Shown one piece after another: positions 1-5,942 of a stretch of DNA of 19,102 bases. Source of the stretch: CF-118 sp035689345 (GTDB lineage: Bacteria > Chloroflexota > Dormibacteria > Dormibacterales > Dormibacteraceae); NCBI GenBank assembly GCA_035689345.1, contig DASSLR010000023.1:1-19102 (forward strand). Direction: 5' to 3'. Made by a program: the position numbers and the translations under genes. Under the pieces are notes generated by a model, which saw only the letters and a program-made list of their open reading frames with translations, did no database searches and had not been told where the DNA came from. Position 1 is the first letter of the stretch. Each line of letters begins with the position of its first letter.

Positions 1-353
1 CGCGCCTTCTGCTCGCTCAGGAAGTGGCGCCCGTCCGCGTCGACGAACAGCTGCATCGCGCCGACACCATGGGGGCCCGTCTTGCGCACCACCGTCGGCG
101 GGATGCGCGGCCAGCCGAGCACCTTGCTGAGCTCGTAGGCCGCCACCTCGCGCCTGTAGAGCGTGCCGGAGGGAAAGTCCCACAGCGGCGACTCCCCGCG
201 CTCCGGTTTGTACACGGCGAGAAGGCCGTCCTTCTCGTGAGGTCCGAGGCGAGCGAGGAACGTGTAGTTGGACGCGCCGCGCAGAACGCCGAGGAGCTCG
301 ACCTCCGGGAGGTCGGCGAGCAGCCGCTCGGTCTCAGAAGATCGGGTGGGCAC
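1..353 (-). CDS. SCO1664-family protein (N-terminal part, runs off the window)
   Basis: Only the first ~117 residues are in the window. The reading frame gives a conserved block with VYKPERGESPLWDFPSGTLY followed by R-R-E-V-A-A-Y-E-L-S and then IPPTVV, which I recognise as the SCO1664 family of actinobacterial and related genomes, a group with distant resemblance to phosphatidylinositol 3/4-kinase-like folds. Its biochemical role is not established. I chose GTG at 353, the first in-frame canonical start ahead of the conserved region; it lies inside the end of the DUF3090 gene (stop at 334-336), so the two genes overlap by about 20 bases and are probably translationally coupled. No clear Shine-Dalgarno is visible. 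DUF3090 and SCO1664-type genes are usually adjacent, which strengthens both calls. The start is less certain than the family. Confidence 0.82.
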   Translation of the reverse strand, partial: MPTRSSETERLLADLPEVELLGVLRGASNYTFLARLGPHEKDGLLAVYKPERGESPLWDFPSGTLYRREVAAYELSKVLGWPRIPPTVVRKTGPHGVGAMQLFVDADGRHFLSEQKA

Positions 354-843
354 CGTTGTTGACGGGGCAGGGGTGGCCGGCTGGATCCATCGGAAGGCCG
401 CAGCGCGGGCACAGCGGCCGGCCCGCGGACAGGACCTCCTCGGCCTGCTTGGAGAAGTCGGCGACCTGGCGGTGGCTGAGCCAGAAACGCACCGACGGCG
501 TCTCCTCTGAGCCCGAAGCTTCCTCGGTCGAGCCCGCCGCTTCGCTGGCGACCAGCACGAACATCTGGCGCTCGGCGTGGTAGCCGAGGCCCATCTCCGC
601 CACCTGCCACTCGGGCTCGCCGGGCTGCAGCCGCCGGCCCGCCGCGGACTTGCCCTCGACCTCGATGCCCTGGGCGTCCATCATCTGGTGCAGGCGCACG
701 ATCAGCGCCTGGATCTGCGCCTTCTCGCAGGCCAGCGTCAGCGTTCGACCCTGGCCCGAGGCCATGAGGAAAAACTGGCGGTGGCCCGGCTCTCCGACCG
801 CCGCCACCGATATCGCCTCGACCGGGTCGAGCTCGTAGATCAA
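334..843 (-). CDS. DUF3090 family protein
   Basis: The protein has 169 residues and opens with MIYELDPVEAISVAAVGEPG, the typical DUF3090 beginning, followed by an R-Q-F-F-L strand. A C-terminal zinc-ribbon-like cluster, C145-x2-C148 with H157-x-C159 and H166 close to the end, is the family hallmark. A short Ser/Glu-rich insertion lies near residues 101-116. The start is TTG at 843: an in-frame stop lies just upstream and no ATG or GTG fits. There is no strong Shine-Dalgarno, but a TAGGCT hexamer ends 9 bases before the TTG. The gene is divergent from dnaK and overlaps the SCO1664-type gene downstream. The function is unknown. In actinobacteria this pair is often found near mycothiol-related genes, but none is visible here. 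Confidence 0.88.
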   Translation of the reverse strand: MIYELDPVEAISVAAVGEPGHRQFFLMASGQGRTLTLACEKAQIQALIVRLHQMMDAQGIEVEGKSAAGRRLQPGEPEWQVAEMGLGYHAERQMFVLVASEAAGSTEEASGSEETPSVRFWLSHRQVADFSKQAEEVLSAGRPLCPRCGLPMDPAGHPCPVNNGAHPIF

Positions 844-964
844 GTCGCATCTAGCCTAAGAGGTGGACGCTCCCGGGACGGGTTTTGAGCTTGAGAGCCT
901 GGGGAACAGATGAGAGGTGAGATTTGAAACGGGCGCCCACGCGCCCGGGAGGAACAGCTGACAG
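844..964. promoter_or_regulatory. Divergent intergenic region between DUF3090 and dnaK
   Basis: This 121-base region must drive genes in both directions. Toward dnaK it holds a 7-bp GC-rich inverted repeat (arms 930-936 and 941-947, loop CCAC) directly abutting the ribosome binding site GGGAGGAA at 947-954. Toward DUF3090 a -10-like TAGGCT lies at 858-853. Two overlapping TTGAG direct repeats (885-895) recall a half HAIR operator, but no inverted partner is present and no CIRCE element is seen. Which heat-shock regulator, if any, acts here cannot be read from the sequence. Confidence 0.45.
947..954 (+). promoter_or_regulatory. Ribosome binding site of dnaK (GGGAGGAA)
   Basis: A strong purine-rich Shine-Dalgarno with about 10 bases to the ATG at 965. 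It fixes the dnaK start and is one of only three strong Shine-Dalgarno sites in the window. A 7-bp hairpin ends on its first base. Confidence 0.8.
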
Positions 965-2854
965 ATGCCGAAAACCGTAGGAATCGACCTGGGAACGACC
1001 AACTCCGTAATCGCCGTCATGGAAGGCGGCGAGCCGGTTGTCATTCCTAACTCCGAGGGTTCACGCACCACGCCTTCGGTCGTCGCCTTCACGAAGTCCG
1101 GAGAGCGCCTGGTCGGGCAGCTCGCGCGCCGGCAGGCGGCGGTGAACCCCGAGAACACCATCTACTCGATCAAGCGCTTCATGGGCCGCAAGTTCGGCGA
1201 GGTCGACTCGGAGCGGAAGATCGTTCCGTACGACGTGAAGGCCGGCAAGGACGACCGCGCGGTCGTGCACGTGCCCAACGTGGACAAGGACTACACGCCC
1301 GAAGAGATCTCGGCCATGATCCTGCAGAAGCTCAAGACCGACGCCGAGGCCTACCTGGGCGAGAAGGTCACCGACGCGGTCATCACCGTGCCCGCGTACT
1401 TCAACGACTCACAGCGGCAGGCGACCAAGAACGCCGGCCAGATCGCGGGCATGAACGTGCTCCGCATCATCAACGAGCCGACCGCCGCGTCCCTCGCTTA
1501 CGGCCTCGACAAGAAGGCCAACGAGACCATCCTGGTCTTCGACCTCGGTGGTGGCACGTACGACGTGTCCGTGCTCGATGTTGGCGACGGTGTGTTCGAG
1601 GTCAAGTCCGTCGCGGGTGACACACACCTGGGCGGCGACGACTACGACCGCCGCATCGTCGACTGGCTCGCCGAAGAGTTCAAGAAGCAGAACGGCATCG
1701 ACCTGAAGGCCGACCGCCAGGCGCTGCAGCGGCTCACCGAGGCCGCCGAGCGCGCCAAGATCGAGCTCTCGAGCCGGCTCGAGACCAGCGTCAACCTGCC
1801 GTTCATCACGGCCGACCAGACCGGACCGAAGCACCTCGAGATGACGCTCACTCGCGCGAAGTTCGAGTCGCTGACGGCCGACCTGACGGAACGCTGCCGC
1901 GGACCGTTCCTGGCCGCGCTCAAGGACGCCAACCTGACCCCCCAGCAGATCGACGAGGTCGTGCTGGTCGGTGGTTCGACGCGCATGCCGGTGATCCAGC
2001 AACTGGTCAAGAACCTGACCGGCGGCAAGGAGCCTCACAAGGGCGTCAACCCGGATGAGGTCGTGGCGGTCGGCGCCGCGATCCAGGCCGGTGTGCTCAA
2101 GGGCGAGGTCAAGGACATCCTGCTGCTGGACGTCACGCCTCTCTCCCTCGGCGTCGAGACGCTGGGCGGCGTGACCACCAAGCTCATCGACCGCAACACC
2201 ACGATCCCGACGAGCCGCTCGCAGGTCTTCTCGACGGCGGCCGACAACCAGACGTCGGTCGAGGTCCACGTCCTGCAGGGCGAGCGGGAGATGGCGCGCG
2301 ACAACCGCACGCTGGGACGCTTCCACCTCGACGGCATCGCGCCCGCTCCGCGGGGCATGCCGCAGATCGAGGTCACCTACGACATCGATGCCAACGGCAT
2401 CCTCAACGTCAAGGCGCAGGACAAGGGGACGGGCCGCGAGCAGTCGGTGACGATCACCGCGTCGTCGACCCTTTCCAAGGACGAGGTCGAGCGGCTGGTC
2501 AAGGAGGCCGAGTCGCACGCGTCCGAGGACCGCGCGAAGCGCGAAGAGGTCGAGCTGCGCAACCAGGCGGACCACATGGTCCACCAGGCCGAGAAGATCA
2601 TGAAGGACAACGAGGACAAGATCCCCGCCGACGTCAAGGCGGAGGTCACGGGCAAGCTCGAGTCGCTGAAGTCGGCGGCCAAGGGATCGGACGTGGCCCT
2701 GCTGAAGCGGGAGATGGACGAGTTCAACGAGTCGCTGCAGAAGATCGGGCAGCACATCTACCAGCAGGCGGGCGCCGCCACGGGTGGCGGTGGTGGGCAG
2801 GCTGAAGAGAAGAAGGAAGACGTCGTCGACGCCGACTACAAAGAAGTGAATTAA
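965..2854 (+). CDS. dnaK: Chaperone protein DnaK (Hsp70)
   Basis: DnaK is the ATP-driven cytosolic chaperone that binds exposed hydrophobic segments of proteins, working with DnaJ and GrpE. The 629-residue product is full length. The nucleotide-binding domain shows GIDLGTTNS (6-14, phosphate 1), DLGGGTYD (193-200, phosphate 2) and VGGSTR (335-340, adenosine). The interdomain linker ILLLDV is at 385-390, then the substrate-binding beta domain (to about 500), a helical lid, and a Gly-rich tail before a D-A-D-Y-K-E-V-N end. The start is set by GGGAGGAA ten bases upstream. The usual partners grpE and dnaJ do not follow: a strong terminator ends the unit right after the stop, so dnaK is monocistronic here or lies apart from its partners. 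Confidence 0.98.
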   Translation: MPKTVGIDLGTTNSVIAVMEGGEPVVIPNSEGSRTTPSVVAFTKSGERLVGQLARRQAAVNPENTIYSIKRFMGRKFGEVDSERKIVPYDVKAGKDDRAVVHVPNVDKDYTPEEISAMILQKLKTDAEAYLGEKVTDAVITVPAYFNDSQRQATKNAGQIAGMNVLRIINEPTAASLAYGLDKKANETILVFDLGGGTYDVSVLDVGDGVFEVKSVAGDTHLGGDDYDRRIVDWLAEEFKKQNGIDLKADRQALQRLTEAAERAKIELSSRLETSVNLPFITADQTGPKHLEMTLTRAKFESLTADLTERCRGPFLAALKDANLTPQQIDEVVLVGGSTRMPVIQQLVKNLTGGKEPHKGVNPDEVVAVGAAIQAGVLKGEVKDILLLDVTPLSLGVETLGGVTTKLIDRNTTIPTSRSQVFSTAADNQTSVEVHVLQGEREMARDNRTLGRFHLDGIAPAPRGMPQIEVTYDIDANGILNVKAQDKGTGREQSVTITASSTLSKDEVERLVKEAESHASEDRAKREEVELRNQADHMVHQAEKIMKDNEDKIPADVKAEVTGKLESLKSAAKGSDVALLKREMDEFNESLQKIGQHIYQQAGAATGGGGGQAEEKKEDVVDADYKEVN

Positions 2855-2870
2855 GAGCCGATCAGGCTCG

Positions 2871-2905
2871 AAGGGCTCGGACTTCGGTCCGAGCCCTTAT
2901 TTTTT
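2871..2905 (+). terminator. Intrinsic terminator after dnaK (UUCG loop)
   Basis: A perfect inverted repeat has arms 2873-2882 and 2887-2896 (GGGCTCGGAC and its complement), extendable by two A-T pairs, closing on a TTCG tetraloop. It is followed by TTATTTTTT (2897-2905). This is a textbook rho-independent terminator and the clearest one in the window. The next gene's GTG starts only 7 bases after the T-run, so the two signals are very close. Confidence 0.95.
2898..2903 (+). promoter_or_regulatory. Possible -10 element (TATTTT) for the GT87-like gene, inside the dnaK terminator T-run
   Basis: The hexamer TATTTT fits TAnnnT and ends 8 bases before the GTG at 2912, the same spacing seen before several other starts here that lack Shine-Dalgarno sites. 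If used, the T-tract of the dnaK terminator is also the core promoter of a leaderless downstream gene. T-rich terminator tails resemble -10 boxes by chance, so confidence is modest. Confidence 0.35.
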
Positions 2906-2911
2906 GGCGCG

Positions 2912-4051
2912 GTGGTCGCCTACTTCGCGAGCCGGAAACGACTCTGGAGCCTCGTCGGCGTGCTGGTCGGCGTCCTGCTGGTGGCGCGCGCGATCGCGGA
3001 CGCCGTCTACGTGTACGTCCCGCAGTACGCGTTCCGCAACGATTTCCGTCTCCTCTACGGCGCCGCGCGGACGACCTTCCACGCCGGGTACGCGCATCTC
3101 TACGACCCGGTCGCGCAGAAGGCCGCGGTGGAGGGCATCGGCCCCGGCTTCTACTGGTCCCTGTTCATAAACCCGCCACCGCTGGTTTGGCTCGGCACTC
3201 CGTTCGCCGCGCTTCCCTTCTCGCCGGCGCTCGTGCTGTGGACGATCCTGCTCCTCGCCTGTGCCGTCCTCACCTGGTACCTCGGGGCGCCCGGCGCCGG
3301 GCTGGCCAAAGCGGGGCTGGGCCTGATGTGGCTGGGCGTGGTGCCGGTGTCGTTCGGCATCGGAGTCGGCCAGCCCGTGGCGCTCGTCGCCGCCGCGGTC
3401 GCCGCCACGTGGTGGCTCGCCGAGCACGACCGTCCCGTCTGGGCGGGCCTGGCGCTCAGCCTGCTGGCGTTCAAGCCGCAGCTCGCGCTGCTCGTCCCGC
3501 TGTGCCTGGCGGTCAGCGGCCACGCGCGTGTCTTCGGCGCGTGGCTGGTGGCGACGGCGTTCATCGTCCTGGTCAGCCTGGCGTTGCTCGGTCACGACGG
3601 CGTGGTGAGGTATCGGGAGGCGCTGGCGATCGCCTCGCAGTGGACGATCACCCGCGGTTACGCGGTCTCGGGTGTGATCGGAACCGGCCCGCAGCTGTAC
3701 ATCGCCCAGGCGATCGCGCTGGCCGGCGCGGTGGCGGCGGCCTGGCGCGCGCGGGGCCGCGGCACGGCTCTGCCCATCGCCGCGGGCATCATTGGCTCGC
3801 TGCTGTTCACGCCTTACGTGGGCTTCCAGGACTTCGCCATGCTCGTGCTCGCCGGCTGGCTCGTGGCGCGTGAGCAGCCTGCGCCGTGGCAGGTGGCGCT
3901 GCTGGTGGCAGGCTTCGCCCTGCTCCAGCTCGTGCTGGTCGTTCTGGCGTTGCCCATCCTCGTCGCCGAGGTGCTGCTGCTCGCGTCGCTGATCTGGCGT
4001 GCGCCCGCACCGACGCCCACGTCGAAACGCGTTCCCGCACCCGTCTCCTGA
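2912..4051 (+). CDS. Polytopic glycosyltransferase, GT87/DUF2029-like
   Basis: A 379-residue integral membrane protein with roughly eight to ten hydrophobic segments, beginning at about residues 14-33. After the first helix an extracytoplasmic N-D-F-R-L-L-Y-G-A-A stretch (D44) leads to H-L-Y-D. N-P-P-P follows at 87-90 and F-K-P-Q at 187-190. These match my knowledge of GT87/DUF2029 enzymes, which use polyprenyl-phosphate sugars to add mannose or arabinose to envelope glycans; D44 would be the likely catalytic acid. The exact substrate cannot be told. GTG at 2912 is the first in-frame start; it has no Shine-Dalgarno and sits just past the dnaK terminator. The gene is alone and runs convergently into the tRNA. 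Confidence 0.75.
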   Translation: MVAYFASRKRLWSLVGVLVGVLLVARAIADAVYVYVPQYAFRNDFRLLYGAARTTFHAGYAHLYDPVAQKAAVEGIGPGFYWSLFINPPPLVWLGTPFAALPFSPALVLWTILLLACAVLTWYLGAPGAGLAKAGLGLMWLGVVPVSFGIGVGQPVALVAAAVAATWWLAEHDRPVWAGLALSLLAFKPQLALLVPLCLAVSGHARVFGAWLVATAFIVLVSLALLGHDGVVRYREALAIASQWTITRGYAVSGVIGTGPQLYIAQAIALAGAVAAAWRARGRGTALPIAAGIIGSLLFTPYVGFQDFAMLVLAGWLVAREQPAPWQVALLVAGFALLQLVLVVLALPILVAEVLLLASLIWRAPAPTPTSKRVPAPVS

Positions 4052-4052
4052 A

Positions 4053-4128
4053 TGGAGCCGACGGTGGGATTCGAACCCACGACCTGCCACTTACGAGGCG
4101 GCTGCTCTGCCAGCTGAGCTACGTCGGC
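4053..4128 (-). tRNA. tRNA-Thr (anticodon CGU)
   Basis: On the minus strand the 76-base sequence folds as a complete cloverleaf. The acceptor stem is GCCGACG paired with CGTCGGC, with discriminator U and an encoded CCA (4055-4053). The D arm starts GCTCAGCTGGCAGAGC. The anticodon stem is GCCGC/GTGGC around loop CTCGTAA, and the T arm is GTGGG-TTCGAAT-CCCAC. Anticodon CGT (+ strand 4093-4095) reads ACG threonine codons. It lies one base past the stop of the GT87-like gene, in convergent orientation. The t6A enzyme gene elsewhere in the window acts on tRNAs decoding ANN codons, including this one. Confidence 0.96.
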
Positions 4129-4138
4129 GTAGTCGCTA

Positions 4139-4144
4139 AAACTA
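4139..4144 (-). promoter_or_regulatory. Possible -10 element (TAGTTT) of the tRNA-Thr gene
   Basis: On the minus strand TAGTTT ends 10 bases before the first base of the tRNA, which would put transcription start about 3 bases upstream of the mature end. No recognisable -35 box lies at the usual distance. Confidence 0.35.
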
Positions 4145-4351
4145 AGGGACTAGTGTCCCATCGCCGGGACGCTCCGCGCATCTTGGCGGCCTAGCCGGCC
4201 GGGCGCCTTTGGCGCCGAAGCCGTCGTCAGGGGGCCCGGCGCGCGTCGTCGCGCATTACGCATGCGCTCCTCCTTGCGCCACCCCTTCCTCGGCTCCGTT
4301 CGGCGATGCCGCGAATATGCATACGGAGCGCCCGGCGCTGGGCCACAACGC

Positions 4352-4357
4352 TACCAT
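4352..4357 (+). promoter_or_regulatory. Possible -10 element (TACCAT) for a leaderless GNAT transcript
   Basis: TACCAT ends 8 bases before the ATG at 4366, which has no Shine-Dalgarno. It is one of the repeated TAnnnT-like hexamers placed 7-9 bases ahead of starts in this window. Confidence 0.4.
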
Positions 4358-4365
4358 CGACTGGG

Positions 4366-4854
4366 ATGGGGACACTTGTGGTCGAGCGCCTTGCCGAAGG
4401 CGATTTCGGTCTCATCAGGCCGCTGCTCGTCGACCTTCACGTGGCCGAACAGGGGTACTACCAGGACCACCCACAGCTGTCCCGTGAGGAGATCGAAGGA
4501 CACCTGTCGCGCGTGCCCTCGAAGTTCTCCGGTGAGAACGTGGTCTTTGCCGTGCGCGACGACGGAGGCCGCGTCATCGGGTTCTGCTGGGTCGTCCTCT
4601 TCGACCCCGGCACCGGTCTCGAAGGTGAGGTCGCCGAGGTCTACGTCGCGCCCGACCATCGCCGGCACGGCGTCGGCGAGATCCTCGTCGACCAGGCCAC
4701 GAAGCTGTTCCGCGAGCGCGGCGTGACGCTTGGCTACGTGTGGACGCGACCGGACAACGACGCCGCCGTGCACCTCTACGAGGCGGCCGGTTTCGAACAG
4801 AGCCGCCAGCTCGTGCTCACCTGGTACCCGACCGAGGCGAATCTCTCCGACTAA
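4366..4854 (+). CDS. GNAT-family N-acetyltransferase
   Basis: The 162-residue protein has the Gcn5-related N-acetyltransferase fold. The acetyl-CoA-binding motif A reads V-Y-V-A-P-D-H-R-R-H-G-V-G, with the R/Q-x-x-G-x-G/A signature as RRHGVG. A later N-D-A-A-V-H-L-Y-E-A-A-G-F segment is the usual motif B helix and strand. It should transfer an acetyl group from acetyl-CoA to an amine in the cytosol; the substrate is unknown. I start at ATG 4366, which yields the normal beginning M-G-T-L-V-V-E-R-L. The frame stays open upstream to 4306, but those 20 extra residues look like read-through of the intergenic region. The pseudo-HtrA gene starts 23 bases after the stop, with its own -10-like box. 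Confidence 0.9.
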   Translation: MGTLVVERLAEGDFGLIRPLLVDLHVAEQGYYQDHPQLSREEIEGHLSRVPSKFSGENVVFAVRDDGGRVIGFCWVVLFDPGTGLEGEVAEVYVAPDHRRHGVGEILVDQATKLFRERGVTLGYVWTRPDNDAAVHLYEAAGFEQSRQLVLTWYPTEANLSD

Positions 4855-4864
4855 CCCGCCACCC

Positions 4865-4870
4865 TAAACT
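4865..4870 (+). promoter_or_regulatory. Possible -10 element (TAAACT) for the HtrA-like gene
   Basis: TAAACT ends 7 bases before the GTG at 4878 and there is no Shine-Dalgarno between them. The same AAACT core recurs before the M50 and glyA starts and upstream of rpmE. No -35 consensus is visible. Confidence 0.45.
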
Positions 4871-4877
4871 CAGCCTC

Positions 4878-5942
4878 GTGACGATCCGAGCCAGGCCTCT
4901 TCTCGCGGCCGCCGGTGTGGCCCTTCTCGCGGCCACGGTCGCGTCCGGTGTGACCCTGGCGATCCTGAAGCTGCAGTCTCGGACGAACCCTCAGAGCGTC
5001 GACATCCGCTCCGGCGTGACGATCTCCGAGGACTCGGCCATCGTCCAGGCGGCCACCCGCGCAAGGCCGGCCGTGGTGAGCATCGTCACCGCCCAGGCGC
5101 CCGACGTTGCGGCCGGGTCCGGCTACCTGGTCACGAGCGACGGATACATCGTCACGAGCATCGGCGTGCTCGCCGGGTCGAGCTCCATGACGGTCCTGCT
5201 CGCGAACGATTCCAGGCCGCACGACGCACGGCTCGTCGACTACGACTGCGATACGGCGGTCGCCGTGGTCAAGATCGACCAGGTCAGCGGGCTGCCGACG
5301 CTCGCGTTCGGCGATCCCTCCGCCGTCGTGGCGGGCCAGGTCTTCGTGGCCGTCGCCGGCCCGCTGCAGGGCAACGCGGTCACGCGCGGCATCGTCAGCG
5401 CCGTGCACCGACCTAATTCCATGGCCGACCCTGCCGCGCCGGACCGCACGCTGCAGCTGAGCGACACGCTCCAGACGGACGCCGTCATCGACCCCGGCAC
5501 GGGGGGCGGGCCGCTGCTCAACGTCGGCGGTCAGGTCGTCGGCGTGGCCATGCCGGGCGCCGCCGGGGCCAGGGGCTACGCGCTCAACAGCGCCGACATC
5601 CAGGACGACGTGCAGCAGATCGTGCAGACCGGGCAGGTGACGGTGCCCTCGCTCGGCGCTTCGATCAACGACATCGGCGCGGCCGGGGTCCTCAAGCAGC
5701 TGCCCGAGGGAGCCCAGATCGAGACGCTGACCGACGGCGGGCCCGCCGCCACCGCGGGCCTGGCCATCGGGGACATCATCACCCAGCTCGACGATGTGAA
5801 GGTCGACTCCGCGCACCCGCTCTCGCTGCTGCTCCGGTCGCAGTTCCACGTCAACCAGCGCATCACCGTCACCTACACGCGCGGCGGGGCCTCGTCGCAG
5901 GTGCAGCTGACGCTGGTCGGCCAGCACCCCACCTGCGCATGA
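4878..5942 (+). CDS. HtrA/DegP-like membrane-anchored protein with PDZ domain, catalytic triad lost (pseudoprotease)
   Basis: The 354-residue product has one N-terminal transmembrane anchor (about 8-31), a trypsin-like HtrA domain (about 60-250) and a C-terminal PDZ domain (about 255-350, with G-D-I-I-T-Q-L-D-D). The HtrA fold is clear from GSGYLVTSDGYIVTS, G-I-V-S-A-V and Q-T-D-A-V-I-D-P-G. Aligned by eye to active family members, the catalytic His of VTNxHVV is Gly96, the Asp of DTDLAVLKI is Ala127, and the Ser of GNSGGPLL is Gly209. All three triad residues are gone, so peptidase activity is unlikely; a scaffold, chaperone or peptide-sensing role is inferred. The start is GTG 4878, giving a normal short n-region before the anchor. 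Its stop overlaps the argS start as ATGA. Loss of all three residues with an otherwise intact frame argues against recent decay. Confidence 0.9.
   Translation: MTIRARPLLAAAGVALLAATVASGVTLAILKLQSRTNPQSVDIRSGVTISEDSAIVQAATRARPAVVSIVTAQAPDVAAGSGYLVTSDGYIVTSIGVLAGSSSMTVLLANDSRPHDARLVDYDCDTAVAVVKIDQVSGLPTLAFGDPSAVVAGQVFVAVAGPLQGNAVTRGIVSAVHRPNSMADPAAPDRTLQLSDTLQTDAVIDPGTGGGPLLNVGGQVVGVAMPGAAGARGYALNSADIQDDVQQIVQTGQVTVPSLGASINDIGAAGVLKQLPEGAQIETLTDGGPAATAGLAIGDIITQLDDVKVDSAHPLSLLLRSQFHVNQRITVTYTRGGASSQVQLTLVGQHPTCA

Larger units (their letters stand above)
4129..4365. other. Non-coding stretch between tRNA-Thr and the GNAT gene
   Basis: This is the longest gene-free stretch (about 237 bases). It holds several short perfect inverted repeats: GGGAC/GTCCC (4146-4159, with a second GGGAC at 4166-4170 giving an alternative pairing), GGCGCC-TTT-GGCGCC (4202-4216) and GCGCAT/ATGCGC (4251-4267). 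It must contain the outward promoters of the tRNA and the GNAT gene. I see no credible small protein. The repeats may be chance in GC-rich DNA. Confidence 0.4.

Noticed and set aside
17..850. Minus-strand 277-codon frame starting with ATG at 850
   Set aside because: It runs over the DUF3090 and SCO1664 genes in another frame, its translation is Arg/Pro/Ser-rich, and the conserved zinc-ribbon protein lies in the TTG frame instead.
883..910. HAIR (HspR) or CIRCE operator upstream of dnaK
   Set aside because: Only direct TTGAG repeats are present; the inverted ACTCAAG half at the required spacing is missing, and no CIRCE arms are found.
4306..4365. GNAT start at ATG 4306 (20 residues longer)
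   Set aside because: The extra residues do not resemble GNAT N-termini and cover the likely promoter; ATG 4366 gives the usual beginning.
4740..4877. HtrA-like start at the first ATG 4740
   Set aside because: This would add 46 Arg/Pro-rich residues overlapping the GNAT gene before the membrane anchor; GTG 4878 gives a normal anchor.
4878..5942. Active HtrA serine protease
   Set aside because: The triad positions are Gly, Ala and Gly by eye; calling it an active protease would rest only on overall fold.
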